A DNA stretch of 64,000 bases from Vicugna pacos (GCF_048564905.1 NC_133014.1:15137136-15201135), one strand, 5' to 3'; counted from the first letter of the stretch, positions 1 to 12,527 are shown. Numbers and translations are program-made. The notes: generated from the letters alone by a model not told the origin.

Positions 1-2331
1 TGGACCCCAACCTAACCCAACAGGCTTCCTAGAGCCTGTTCCCGCAAGTGTAGGGAAATCATATTTGACTTTTTCCCTACCAAGTAGATAGAGATCACAT
101 TTGTGGCTAGAAAGTCTCCATATTTTGATAGGTCCCAGAAGAAGCATGAGGACTGTTTTTGGCTGGGACTGATGATTGGGGGAGGGGGATAGTGTTAAAT
201 CCTTCCGTGTGCTTTCTAAGTGAGTAAAGGGGTGTGGCTGCTGAGAAGGGGACTGAAACACTGAGACCCATCCTTGGGTGATACTTTTCTTACAAACGGG
301 GTAGAGTGGGGTCTTAGTGATACAAGACAAATTTAGAATTCTTTACGTGGTGATGTGGATAACCTTATACTGCGTGCATTTTCCTTTTAATTCCTTTTTT
401 CTCTTTTGGTGTTCTTCCTTAAACCTTTAGTGAAATCTTAGCCCCCTCTGGCTGTTAGAGAAAATAAGAAATGGATTAGGTATAAATGCTTGGCTAGCTT
501 TCAAGAAAAAGAAGTGCATATTTTGGGGGCCAGTGTGGCTCTGGCAAACAATAAACACTGTGAGAGACCCCAAGGGATGGTAAGCCTTGAGAAGAATAGT
601 AAATTCTTTCCAGCCCATTGCCTGCGTATTCTCCATCATGGTCCCTGTGTCTAGAAGATTCTAAAAGCAATGAAAATTAAAGTCCAAAATAATTTTAAGT
701 CATCGATGTGGTTTGCATAAGACCCCCAGCATGTATTGCAAATTGCTTCTGAAAAGCAACTTTCAGTGCTGCAAAAATACAATTGTGAATTGTTGGCTGA
801 AATTTGCTCCCTAACTTAGCTGCAAGAGCATAATTACTCCCGTCAAGGAAAAACAGACCAGGCACGCAAAGAACTTGCTGGGAAGAAGAAGGAGGAAAAA
901 AAAGTGCCATTGAGCCGTGGCAGACTGAACCCTACTAAATGGTTTTGTCAGATCCAGTTTTGATGATTACTAAGCAGTCTCCTACACACGGCATCAAAGT
1001 TCCCAGGGCACATCCTAAACTGAAGAATATTTGTAATAAAAAGATGCAAGGCTCCAACTCTCATTTTTGCCAAACATTAATAAAAATCGAATTAGAAGCA
1101 AGTGCCTTGAAAGGCTGCTGGCTAAAGGTTTTAGTACGGTAACAACGTGAATCTGATAAGAAGAGGAAATGCTCTTTACGTTTTTTTTATTATAGTAATA
1201 ATCTAAAAACTAACTTTAAAAAGAAGTGAAAAAGGCAAAAAAATTCTCATATTCTAATATGCCTAGAAATGCAGTTTTTTTCCCCCCACTTTGCAAAGAA
1301 TACACAGATGTGAGAGGCAGGCACCGTGATTAAAAGCTGCACCACCACCTCAAACCACAATAGACGGTCTGACTCCAAATGCCCTTTCACTGTCCTCAAT
1401 GAAACGCGACTTCATTCTCCCACACACTCGAAACTGTGTTAGCTGAGAGTTCAGACGTGGAAACGAAGCCAAACACGCAGAAGAAAAGCTCCATTCTCTG
1501 TGTCCAAAGGCCGTGTGAGGACGCAAGCTTGTGCCAGGCGAACACACAGGGGGCTGCGGAGGGAGATGGGATCAGGTTCTTAACTTTTGACTTAATCCCT
1601 GTTGGACTTAGGCTGGCCCTGTGGCTGCTTCGGTTTTCAGATGCTCTCGTGAGTAGAGAGAAAACTGGTTCTAGGTCGTACTGTGTCGGATACCATTTCA
1701 GAAGAGTTGCTCTTGTACATGGACACCCCTCCAGGACGACGCCAAGGTCCTCAGAGGTCCCTTTTGCTCTTCTATTTTATTATCTAAATACATGCACTGT
1801 GGTGTTCCCAGAGGTTCTGGGGGAAGATCTTTGGATGGGGTACTGGAAGCCTCGGGTCACAAGTCCAGTCCAAATTTTTCCTTAATCTGTGGGCTCGTAA
1901 CCAAAAAGAACATCAACAAACAGACCACTGCTAGTACCCTGATGTGAGTAAGCGGCCCCAAACCAGCTGATCACCTGTGTATTCCATCCCGCCTGTCTCC
2001 TTGCTTTACTTCTCAATGTAAAGGAAATCTGGGGTGATGGGCAGGTAGAGTTAAGAGTGCAGGGGAGTTTGGAGAAAAGAGTTGGGCATCAGACATGATA
2101 AGGGTGGCCTGTACCCCTTACAAGCCGCATCCCCTTGGCTTACTATTGACAGAACAGGCTTGTCTCTTTTTCTTGATGTTGTCAAGATATTTTTTTTTTT
2201 AAATCGTTGTGGAGTATTGTACTTGGAAGGTTCTTTGCCCAAATGTCATTTGAACCCCTTGTTCTGGTCTGAACTTTGATCTCACCTTCTAAGAGAGCCC
2301 TGTCCGACCTGCTTACCTGAAATGATGCCTC

Positions 2332-2334
<3 letters not shown>
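1..2334. other. single-copy intergenic or intronic DNA
   Basis: I recognise no repeat, exon or RNA gene here. The longest open frame (plus strand, 1436-1885, 149 codons) shows no family motif, no low-complexity bias and no clear splice context, so I treat it as chance. Confidence 0.6.
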
Positions 2335-2375
<41 letters not shown>

Positions 2376-2398
2376 CTCTCTCTCTCTCTCTCTCTCTC
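2335..2398. repeat. compound microsatellite (AC)19(TC)13
   Basis: Nineteen uninterrupted AC units (2335-2372) run directly into thirteen TC units (2373-2398). It is a perfect compound dinucleotide tract and is therefore likely to vary in length between individuals. Confidence 0.98.
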
Positions 2399-5300
2399 GC
2401 TATTGTCTTCTGCTCCTTTCTCCGCAGTAATAATGGTTCTCTAGTTTTATTTGGTGCATTTAGCTCTTTCTCTGTCCGTTGTCAGGCTCTGCCTAATCAC
2501 ACTCGAGTGAAGGCATCATCTGAGCAAGGACCGTGCAGCCGTGCTCAGCTAAGACGTTGTCTCCCTCAGCACTGAATTCGCCATTTTGCCTTTTCTTCAG
2601 TTGCTCAAAATATGTACATCAAAAAATGAGTTGTCAGAAGTGTAACACCATTTCTGCCCCATTTTGCTTATACGTCCACTGAGGAGACGTGTATGAAACA
2701 TACAAAAGCTCCCGAGTGAAGCTCTTAACATAAGATTTTAAGAAAAAGTCAGAGAGCTGTCACAATGCCTAATGAGGGAGTAAGGCCACAACGGCGTCTT
2801 TTTTCTTCTAGGATCAAAAAGACCACTAGGAAATTTTATTCCCTTGTTTTATTGTTACAGGCAAATGGGCAATATTTTTTTTAAATGATCTTCCTGAGGG
2901 TGGATGTCTTCGCACGCCTTTAAACTTCGCATTCTGCTCCCGCAACGCCCTTAGCTTGTCATGCCCATTAAAGTGCAAGCGCTAATGAGGGTGGGCATTC
3001 TCAATGCCATTTTCACTATATTTTGAGTTACAGGGTTACTCCTCTACTGCCTTCCCCTTGCTTGGTGAAGCTCTTATTTATTTAAGCCTGTCCTGGGACG
3101 TCAACATCTGGCACCTGATGTGAAGTAGCCTGGGGCTCACCCCCAAATTACTTTTTCTGTTAAGAACGTAGGAATCATCCCAGGGTTGGATCCTTCCTTC
3201 TGACCTTTCCAGCTGCGCGTTGGACACTTTGTGGGTTGGACACTCTATTGAACATGTACACTCAGATTCCATCTGAGACAAAGACTCAGCCGTTCTGAAG
3301 AAGTTCTAGGAGGTCCCTCATTTATAGGCAGACATGTTCTGTGACACAAGACGTCAGCCCCTTGCCCACAGCTGGTTGCATGGGACCAACTTAACTGTGG
3401 CCCTACGATTCATAAGGTAGCTGACCTCATCTGAGTATGCTGTTCTCTGATGCAGAATGATGGCCCTTGCTGTGTGGTCTCTCCAAATACACATGTCAGT
3501 CAGAGAGAGCTAAGGAGATCTGCTCCAAGGTTTCAAAACTTCTGGTGGGTCCAAAAGAAGAAAGATGACTACTTATAAATGCTACAGCAATGTGTGTCTA
3601 GCTGTGCTAAGCAGACAAAGAATTCACTTGGCGGGGCGCGGTGGGGGGGGCATAATCATTCTCTTATTTGAGGATCAAAATTATTTTAAGTTTAATTAAT
3701 TAGAGGTAAGGTCCAGAGCCTGGGTTAGAAGAGGGTGTTTGAAAGAAGGCCTCATTAACGCTGCACAAAATGTGAAAACCCTGCCTTTACTGGGGAGAGG
3801 GTATCCTGTTAACGCTCTCTCTCCAGTGAGACCTGGAGAGAAGAGTGTGTAGTTTTTCTTTGCCTCATTTTAGATGTAAAGGTGGGAAAAGATATGAAAG
3901 CAGAGACTAAAGGGAATTAGAAAGGTAATATGCTAGAGGCTCTTAGAAGTCCCTGTGAGGGTAGGTTTCTGTCTAATGAACTTTGAGAGCAATTCTATCC
4001 AGTACTGAGTTTTAAATTAATTTCTTCATTTCCCCCTTCTTTCTGCATTAGTAAATCCATGTGTTGCTTCCAGGTCTTCGGTAAAATCTATGAGAAAATA
4101 AAAGTTGGCCTTATCAGTGCCACCTTAGTGGCAAATGTTTATGTAGACGCTTGAGCAGCATGGAGAGGCTGTGAGTCCGTAAGAGGTAACTCAATTCAGC
4201 CCAGAGCATCATAGGATCAGATGACCTCATGAGAACCCTCCTGGAGTGGGAGGCTTCCCAGAGAGGAAGCTAAATATCCTGCAGGCACAGCATGGCGTTA
4301 AAGCAGAAGTAATCTCGGAAGGGGGGACAACCCGGTGGAACTCAGCTTACGTATGTGAAAGAGTCTCAAAGTCTTTATTACAGGAATATTCTAAGAATTG
4401 TCAATCCTTTCAAGATGAATTTAAGGGCTCCTAGCCATCCATCCACGCAGTCATAACTTTTGCTATAATTTGCATGATAGTTTAGCTACATTTGACTAAC
4501 GTCATTGTCCCCTGCTCCCCCAATTTCACCCCTCATTCTACTCTCTGGGAATAAAATGGACATCTGTAGGATATCACTAAGGGAAAATTGAATTGGGAAT
4601 ATTACTGCAATATGGAAAAGCACTGCAAAACATTTTTAACAAATCAGTGAAGAAATCAGAAATATTTTAAAGATTAGCAGACATTGTGGGACCACAGCCA
4701 TGTCCCCCCCTCCAGGCCATTATACTACAGTATATAAAGCTGATCCCCAAATGCCATTTTATTTATTTTTCCCCTGGGATCTCTCATTCATAGTCAGAGA
4801 ATATAAACACCTGCCCCTTTACCCAGAACTAATCTCAAAAATGACTGAAGATGTTGGCGTATCAATTCCCCAGCTCCCACACCCCTCATCACTCAGGTGA
4901 GATACGACTGAAGCCTCTATACTGACTCCCCAAGTTCCCAGATTGTTTTAGGCTCAGCAGCCCATCATGATTACCTGATGATACACTCCATCATTGTCTC
5001 TCTATGAATCTCTGTCTCACTTCCCCGTTCCTCACTGATACTTTCAGGAATCATTTCCCGAATCAAACTACGTATACTAAAATCCTTTTATTGGGGGATT
5101 CTTCTTTTGAGAGAAACTAAACTGAATTGGGTACTTTCTTTTGTCGTCTTTATATCTATTGTTTTATTGAGAAAAAAAATCTGGCAAAAAATAATAGAAT
5201 TTGAGGCAGAAGTTATAAAGAGGATCAATAAAATCAATAGAAATTTGAACTACAACGAAATAGTGAAGTGAATTGCAACAAAAATATTTCTCAGCTTGTA

Positions 5301-5916
5301 CCAGAGCAGTGTTTCTTTAAGAAGTGTTATATTTTGGAGAGAAATACTAATGGGCTCTTGGATTTTTAGTAATCCAATTAATGAAGAGGATTTCATCATA
5401 AGAACACATTGGAAGAATATAAGTTTACTCCTGATTTGACACGGAACACTAGCACAACACAAGACTGAAAATAAACCACCACGATGAGGACATGGGTGAC
5501 ACGTGGGTTAATGAGTGTCATCCATTCAAAGCGTGTTTAAGATGAGCCATCACACGATAAGATTTGAAACCCCCAGACATTTAGCAGTGCCTTGATGGGA
5601 GGGGCCGCCTGCAATGGGACCTGAGAGCCGTGTGTACTCTTCCAGGTGCAACAAGAAGGCAAGGTCCTGACAACGCTTTATCTGGGCCATGTCTCAGGGC
5701 TGTGTTTGCTGTGAGCAAATCTGAGGGATGAGGTAACGTCTCCTCTTGGACAAACAGGGGGCTTACGTCCATGGACCACGAAAGTGGTGACTCTCCCCAG
5801 CTTCCTCTAACACAGCTCACAGCACGTGCGTGCGCCTATGCTTTGTGTGACCCCCGTGGAGGGAATCGTGACCCTGCCCACACCTGTACAAACCTACATT
5901 AATCTCCAGTTGTTGC
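2399..5916. other. single-copy DNA, no gene recognised
   Basis: About 3.5 kb without a repeat or exon that I can name. It includes a G-rich run at 3631-3650. Open frames are all below 80 codons and unrecognisable. Confidence 0.55.
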
Positions 5917-6109
5917 TTTTTTTTTTTTTAATTGAAGTACCATCAGTTACAATGTGTCAGTTCCTGGTGTGCAGCACAGTGTCCCAGTCACGCATATATA
6001 TACATAGATTCATTTTCATATTTTTTATTAAAGGTTATTACAAGATATTCAACATAGTACTATATAGCAGAGACTTTTTAAAATCTATTTTTATATGTAG
6101 TGTCTACCT
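5917..6109 (-). mobile_element. L1 3'-end fragment, antisense
   Basis: Read on the minus strand this is the 3' UTR of a cetartiodactyl-type L1 ending in a poly-A tail, seen here as a T run at 5918-5930. Shared landmarks are the antisense blocks for the 'cagaaactgacacattgtaac' region, the 'ttattacaagatatt' block and the 'tagtatctgc' block. It holds no ORF2. Its 5' end lies near the same 3' UTR point as several other copies in the window. A target-site duplication is not clear. Confidence 0.85.
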
Positions 6110-6135
6110 GTTGTTTTTGCTGTAATGAAGTCCCT

Positions 6136-6458
6136 TGTCTTTTGTCTCTGACCCAACATGAGGTCTCTGTCACAACTACTCAATTCTGTCACCGCAGCTC
6201 GAAAGCAGCCACATGCAATGCAGAAATGAGTGGGTGGTGCTGTATTCCAAAAAAATTAATCACGGACACTGAAATTTAATTTCATGTAGTTTTTTGTTGA
6301 AGTATAACTTGAGAGTTCGAGATTTGCGAATATTAATTTCATACAATTTTCATGTGCTATGGAATAATCTTTTCCTTTTGATTTTTTTTTCAAGCATTGA
6401 AAAAAGCAAAAAAAAAGCCAGTCTTAGCTTGCAGGCCACAATCTGTAGACCCTCGCTT
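6136..6458 (+). mobile_element. MER20-type hAT-Charlie DNA transposon fossil
   Basis: The block starting 'ggtctctgtcacaactactc' (6162 onward), followed by 'gaaagcagccac', 'tgtattccaa', a 'ggacactgaaattt' block and 'cttagcttgcaggcc', runs in the order I remember for the MER20 group, which are non-autonomous hAT elements of early eutherian age. The left terminal inverted repeat is missing or too diverged to see. It is interrupted by a 47-bp insert at 6286-6332. The family name is from memory; the exact subfamily is uncertain. Confidence 0.7.
6286..6332 (-). mobile_element. 47-bp L1 insert with inverted 5' part (twin-priming type)
   Basis: The insert sits between two copies of TTAATTTCAT (6276-6285 and 6333-6342). 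Its left part is a T run followed by 'gttgaagtataac', the antisense L1 tail junction. Its right part, 'gagagttcgagatttgcg', is L1 3' UTR in the opposite (sense) orientation. A sense block joined to an antisense tail within one duplication is the known product of twin priming during L1 reverse transcription. The host MER20-type sequence resumes cleanly after it. Confidence 0.6.
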
Positions 6459-6939
6459 TAGACCTGACAAGAAAGTAGGCAAGCTAGATTAATGCATCCA
6501 TACAGCACAGGCCAAGCTCAAACATCTGAAAGCTTGCAGGGCAGGAAGATGAATGCTATAAAGAGAAGGGGGAGAAAGGAAGGTGTTTTATTCTGTAAAT
6601 GCGTGTTTTCAAAACTGCAAGCTTGGAGACTGCTACATTTTGAGCATATCTGTCATTTTCCCCCTGTTCTCAGGGATACTGTAAGAAAAATAAATCAGAC
6701 TCACATAGTCTCATCTTTCCCACCTTTGAGTCTCCCTGCTGGACTGAGAGGGGGCAAGAGGCATCTCGTGCAGTTACGTGATCAGTACGTACGTGTTGTG
6801 GTGGCTGGTGTGACACACTGCCTGCCAAGGAGGTCTGAGGTTGTCTTAAGTAGGGAGCAGGGACGAGTTTCTCTACTTTCTATACATCAGGAGTCCTCCT
6901 GACACACCAAGAAGTAGTGTAATACAGAAGAAAGCGTTG
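6459..6939. other. single-copy DNA
   Basis: No repeat or gene recognised. A 136-codon open frame (6492-6902, plus) has no recognisable domain. Confidence 0.5.
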
Positions 6940-7110
6940 CCTTGGATATGGCTTAACTTCCCAGCTCTACAGATGTCGTGTTTTATAATTTTGAAAAGGT
7001 AATTCACCTTGCGGACCTCGATTTTCCAAAGTGAAAGATGGGAATAATATTCACGTCTGTTTCAGCAGATTGGTGTGAAGATGGGTGCTGTGACGTAGAC
7101 AAAACACCGA
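6940..7110 (+). repeat. MIR SINE, sense, degraded
   Basis: The order 'ccagctctac' ... 'aaggtaattcacctt' ... 'cctcgattttccaaagtgaaagatgggaataat' follows the MIR core and 3' half (cell-type 'tgaccttgggcaagt...cctcagtttcctcatctgtaaaatggg'). Divergence is high, as expected for this ancient tRNA-derived SINE. Confidence 0.7.
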
Positions 7111-7740
7111 GCCGACTGCTAGCCCCTAAGCAAGTGGTTAACGAGTCTTAGGAACACCTACCACTCCTTTCTTCCCACTTCAAGTCTTTGCCCCTCGTGG
7201 GAAACCCCTTCGGTTTCCTTCGGGTCTGGTCCTTATTCATGTCTGCTTGTTGCTGTTTAGTTACTGTAGTCCATGACCTGTGCCCAGTGCTGGAATCGCA
7301 CAGGGGAAGAGCACCATCTCTAGACAGAAGCTGGAGAGAGGATGGAGGAGAAAGAGGCAGGTGGACAGGTGCACACACAGTACCTTCCAAGCAGGGGAGA
7401 GGTGGTCTGTTAAGTACACCTGGGAAGCAAATCATATTGGGGTGGGGGGTCAGACACAAGGAGAGAGGAAAGGAGGAAACAAGGAAGCCAACATCCCTAA
7501 TGTCCTGCTGTGCACCACGCATCCCACCAAGAGATGGATGTATGTTAACTCACCTGAATAGTCGATTCGACACGGAAAGATCTTGAAATCTCCTGACGAT
7601 CATAAGCTAGAGGTGAGCCTTAAAAGAGTGCTAGGAACGTGCCAGCCGGGGAACAAGAGTGGTGAGGCCTTGAGAAAATTCCAGCGCAGCTCAGGGAACC
7701 AGGGATCACCATTTGGTGGGGAGCTGAGGGGAGAGAGGCT
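7111..7740. other. single-copy DNA with overlapping chance open frames
   Basis: Open frames on both strands overlap (plus 7188-7586, 132 codons; minus 7148-7522, 124 codons). They reflect locally higher GC and few stop codons. Neither shows a known motif. Confidence 0.45.
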
Positions 7741-7850
7741 TTTTTTTTTTTAATGTAGTATTTTAAATATACAAAAATTCTTTAAGAATAATAGAAGGGA
7801 TATCTGTGTGCCACCATCCAATTTAAGAGATGAAATTTTGCCCGCAAATT
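7741..7850 (-). mobile_element. possible L1M 3' UTR fragment, antisense
   Basis: A T run followed by 'aatatacaaaaattctttaag' and 'ccaccatccaatttaagaga...attttgcc' resembles the antisense 3' UTR of old L1M elements ('cccatcacccagatttaac...aacattttgcc'). It is short and weak. Confidence 0.4.
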
Positions 7851-9114
7851 AAGCCACTCTTGGTTGCCAAGTGGTGCTCAAACTAGGGCTGAACTCCTTA
7901 CCAGCTCTCAAAAAGCATCTGATGCCTGCAGCGGTAGGAGAGGAATCTGTAAAACAGGGCTCAGGGTTCTTCACCTGAATCTCAGCTCCAGCTTTATAGA
8001 CATTGCTTCAAGTTCAAAGCTAAAAGAAGCTTTCAATGTATCCTTTTTAGCCAAATACTCTGCACAAAGTTCTTTTCAAAAGGCAACACAGTCTCCTTTT
8101 CTAGAGGTTGTTCAATATAATACAGAAACCCTCGTTCCCCAAGATGATTTATGCGTGGAGCTGCCTGCAGACAGGGCTTTGGTCTGAATGATCCTTTTAT
8201 TCAGTTTTCCTTATTTTAATCTTATTACTAAATCCCTAGGAGTTAATGCCCCTCTGTTTGCTATGAGAGCAGGCAAACTGAAGTGTCAGATAAAATTGGA
8301 AATTCCTAGTCTGATGCTTTTCATTAAACGAGAAGGAAAATGTTAAATGGGATTTCTTTCATTTATTACAGTCAGAAAACGTGTGCAGGGGGATGATGTC
8401 TACCTGAGAAATGAGAAATGGAAAGTTGGAGTTGTTAACTGCAGTTGTTCAAGTACCTTTCAAATGCTTTTTTCTGCTCTTAATTATCTAGTGATTTCAA
8501 GTCAACGTAATTTTTGGCCACGTTTAGCTGACTTTGAGTCTTTGGATGAGAATGGACCTTTTTTTTTTTTTTTAAACTTAACTGCAAGACAAGTGTACCT
8601 TACTTCGGCATTAAACCACAGGGCATGGACATAATCATTGTGAAAAAGATGTATCTTCCATGTCTGACTTTGCAATGGGCATTGCTGGACATACTACAAA
8701 ACATGATGGAATGCTTACTTGCAACGATTCACCTGCCGGGGCAGACAGCCTCGGCCTCACTTTTCCCAGACCAGCAGTACAGGAGTTCCCAAGGAAGGAG
8801 CAGTCTGTCAGCAGGAGGCAGCTGTGACATCTGTTTTAAGTTACTCATTAGAAGTGATGTTTGGCCGTCTCGTGACCCAAGCACCCAACCGCTACAGAAT
8901 CAGCGCGGTGGAAGAGGGCTCTCCAGACGTGGCCCCTCCGGGGTCGGAATATGCCAGTCGGACCCCGAGGCTCTTACTCGTTTATGTGAATTATTTCAGG
9001 CCGTGTGTCCTGCTCCTTATTCCTGGATGTATGTTACCCTTGCCCATAAGGACCCAATTATCAGGAATGGCTGACACATTTCCCAACAGCTTTTTGGGGG
9101 TTTACTGGGACCTG
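7851..9114. other. single-copy DNA containing the window's longest open frames
   Basis: Two overlapping plus-strand frames, 8625-9074 (149 codons) and 8719-9210 (163 codons), are the longest here. Neither translation resembles a family I know, and the 3' end of the longer one runs into a MIR-like repeat, which argues against a real exon. Confidence 0.5.
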
Positions 9115-9440
9115 GTTCAACACACTGGTTTTAGAGCCAGAACAAACAGGACCCAAGCCCTGGCTTCACGCTGCTTGGCGGCACTGACTTGTTTCCTTAA
9201 TAACACTTAGCAACAAACAGCCTCTCATCTCCACCTACAGAAGGGGCTTTAACACCCTTCTCCAGAGCCCGCTGTGACAACCAAGTAAGATAAATTAGGA
9301 AGTACCCCTGCTCTCACTCGAACCATGAGCAAGTTCGTTTGCTCTCGGTACCCAGGTTTTCACCTGTAAAATGGGTACTATATTAGTGCCTGGATCACAA
9401 AGGTGCTGTCAAATCCAATTAGTACACACACACATATAAG
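9115..9440 (+). repeat. degraded MIR sequence
   Basis: 'gagccagaacaaacaggacccaagccctggcttcacgctgc' and, further on, 'caggttttcacctgtaaaatgggtactatattagtgcctgg' follow the MIR order (uptake of 'cagacctgggttcgaatcctggc' and 'cagtttcctcatctgtaaaatggg'). The two parts are separated by unlike sequence, so this may be one MIR with an insertion or two copies. Confidence 0.6.
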
Positions 9441-9591
9441 AACATAATTTACATTAATGTGAATATGTAACCTTTATATTTTTTATACATAGTGTGCGTA
9501 CTAATTGGGTTTTCACACCTTTGTGAGTGAGGCACAAATTATCCCCATTTTATGTATTTATAAATTAGCCCTATGTGTTTATATGTGTATG

Positions 9592-9595
<4 letters not shown>

Positions 9596-9628
<33 letters not shown>
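9596..9628. repeat. (TA)n microsatellite
   Basis: A perfect TA run of about 16 units, flanked by GTAT-rich sequence on the left and GCATATAC on the right. It is self-complementary and can form a hairpin. Confidence 0.97.
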
Positions 9629-9631
<3 letters not shown>

Positions 9632-12527
9632 TATACACATTCTCTAAATTCTCTAAATATGGAGTAAATATTTGTAATATAAATACCTCAGATGAACCTA
9701 TTGTGTTGTGAGGGGTCCGTGAAGGCGGTTGTTGTCTAATGGTAATCTTATTACACTCCATAAATTATTATTATTATAAGATAGGTCTAAGAATTGACTA
9801 GTGGTTTTCCACAGGCTGTCCTGTGATCGCTGGGGAGGCTTTTTACGGTCATAAAGTGTTAATCAAGTTCACCATCTTTGACAAGGAAAAAAAAAGATGC
9901 ATAGCAGTATTCCCTGATGAAGCCTCAAGGAGAAATGTGTTGACAGCAAGTTCTTAGGTGAATGTTGAAGCAAGTAGAAGCCTGCCTTCCTTGCCTTCCA
10001 AGTCTTACTTTGCCCCTCAGACCCTGCTTTGGTTTTTCCACCTTCTCTGGCCGACTCCAGGTCCGCCTGCCCCGGGAACCAGCCTCTGTGTTTCGCCTCC
10101 GTCTGCTCCTGCCTCCCGGCCTCGGCTCTTTCAGGCTTAGGTTCAGCACTTGTCTGCTTTGCTTGGAGGCGGTCTCTCCTTGTCTCTGTCCCACGTAACT
10201 GCCAAGGGGACACTAGGGTCGCACACCGCTCCCACAGCGCCCACCGCCCGCCCGCGCGCTAAGCACTAGCGCGGGACTGAGGTTGAGACGACTTTCCAGC
10301 CCTAACCTCAAGGAGCTTACAGTTTAGTTGAGCGGAAAAGAAGCAAGGGCCATAATTTAGAGAATTAAACAGAACGGAATTGAGAAAAAGAGAGAACTGA
10401 AAAGAACAGAAACCGTTGTGTCTCTGAGATTCTTACGCGAGACAATGGTTTGGTATTGAGAGGACTTATCCCACTAAAAAATAAAAAAAAAACCCACAAA
10501 GCTACATAATTAATGATAATGTTCAATTCAGTCCTCCCCGAAAAAGTATTCAAATATGAAATGCCTGTGATCTAACACCTCTGTATTATTTTAAACATCC
10601 CTAACCACCATAAAAAATGGTTGCTGAGGGAAACGTTAAAATGAAATTGCTAATAACTGTAAACTTTATTAAAGGCTTACAGTGCGTTAGCACTTCCCTG
10701 GCGAACAGGAGGGACGGGGGCTGCCCCTCAGAGTGAGGAGAGTGGGTTATAAACGGGAGGGACCCCGGGGCCTGTTCACTTCCCACAGGCATTAGGAGAA
10801 GAGGGAGATTTTTTTCCATTTGCATCAAGAATGGCACCTCTAAGGTCAGTCACTCCCCAGGCGCTCAGAACTGGAGGGAAAAAGAGGAAAGAAAGGATTG
10901 TCCCTTTGAGGGTGCAGAGATTCAGTGCGTAAGAACGAGTCGTTCAGGAGTCAGGTGCTTCCCAAACACAGAACTGCAGGTCAAAGCAATGAGCAGCGGC
11001 AGTGCGCGTGCTGAGCTAGATGGGGCCTAACTTCCCCCTCAGCTCTGCTACGCTGAGCCTCCTTGGGGCCCGAGGAGGCTGAAACGGCCGGGAGGAGTTC
11101 TTCAGGCACTAGGAGTCGGGGATGGGGGGCCTTCCCGTTCACGTGTTATGCCCAGGGTGGTGGTGGTGCATGGGGAGGAAAGCGCGCCGAGTCTAGAAGG
11201 GGTCAAGGGCATTTGTCTGTGTGGAGAGGAAGCGGCCAGAAATTCATGAGGGGGCCCCACAGGACCCACGGCTTGGGCTGCACTGGAGGGAAGTTACCAC
11301 TGATGCCGGGGATCGGGGGGAAGTAACAGGAAGAGGGCTCGTGGCGGAGTCCGGACAGGCAGGGGCTCTGTCGGTGCGGCAGGTGCTGGCGCTGCACCGT
11401 GCTGGAGGGTTGGCGCCGACGTCAGACACAGCTTCGCACCGAGGGGCCCAGTAACGTGACGATTTCCAAACGAAGGGCCATCCAGACACTGCTTCTCCCT
11501 CCAGTCTTGGCACACGAGCATCCTGTTGTTAAACGATAATTTTCAAAAAGTGGTAAGAATCATGCCTTTCAGACAGGCATAAAAATACACAGGTGTTTAG
11601 GGTCTTTATTCTTATTGAGAGAACTCATCAGATGTCACAAGCAGCTCCACAGACGTATTTATAGATCCATAATATTAAAATGGATGCAAAGCAGCCTCTT
11701 CCGCAGCGAGGGGGGGGAGTCAGTTCACACAATCTGCGTGTCTGTAGACAAGAATTATTTTGCATTGTTATCGGCGACAGTTCACAGAGTTATAAAAGAA
11801 CTCAAAGACTAGGAAAGAACAAGTTGAGGTAGACTGGAAAGGTGTAATCTTAACAACTCCTAGTTTCCTTTGAAGTCTGATTTTTCTCTTGAGGCAGCTC
11901 TGCCTATTTCTTTAATATAAACTATGTTTATAATGCTGGAACCTCCTCCGAAAAGCCGTGATTTCAGCTCTCCATCCATAAATCCAGGTCTCCACTGTTG
12001 AGTGTGTATGCCAAGCCAAGAACAGCTAACAGTTTGCAATTATTCAGTAAGTTCTCTACTTTAAGTATAAATAAATGTCGGAACTTTTGAGAGAGTTGCT
12101 CTGACAGTAAAACAGAAGAAAAAAGAAGAATGGTGGAGAGCACTTTCCATAAGAAACAGAGGACTAAGGCCGAGTGGAGAGTGGCAGGAAGTGAAGGAAA
12201 AGGGCAACTCTGATGAACTTATGAGGAAGGAATGTCCCATCTGGGGCTGGAAAGAGGAGTGTCTGAGTGGGGCTGCGGGAGGTGAGTGGGCTCTGGACAG
12301 ACGGAGCACGATTTTGAAAGTCCCAGAGTAAATGAGAGTGTGGACCGATGGGAGACCCCGTATAATTTTGGCATGTGGACGTAGCCAAGGAACGGAACAC
12401 TGTAATGAGGAAATGAGGCCAAACGGTTTTTTTTTAAAGCAAACCATATTCAGAAATACATTTATTTCTGCTTATAATTGTATTGTCTCTAACATAGACG
12501 GCTGGTCCTTTTTCTTTCTTTCTTTTT
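9629..12527. other. mostly single-copy DNA with GC-richer patches
   Basis: Two patches are GC- and CpG-richer than the surroundings: about 10050-10290 (with 'ccgcccgcccgcgcgct' at 10243-10260) and about 11050-11460. No exon or promoter element is convincing. A short antisense L2-like piece ('cctcaaggagcttacagtttag') lies at about 10306-10327. Overlapping open frames near 9869-10262 and 11063-11521 are below 115 codons and unrecognised. Confidence 0.5.

Noticed and set aside
1436-1885. 149-codon plus-strand frame as a possible exon
   Set aside because: No known domain, no splice-site context and no codon or composition signal different from the flanks.
3631-3650. G-rich run as a G-quadruplex regulatory site
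   Set aside because: It lacks four well-spaced runs of three or more G. The G runs at 28346-28361 were rejected for the same reason and lie in an L1 remnant.
7148-7586. Overlapping 124- and 132-codon frames on opposite strands
   Set aside because: Long frames on both strands at once indicate composition, not coding. No family motif is visible.
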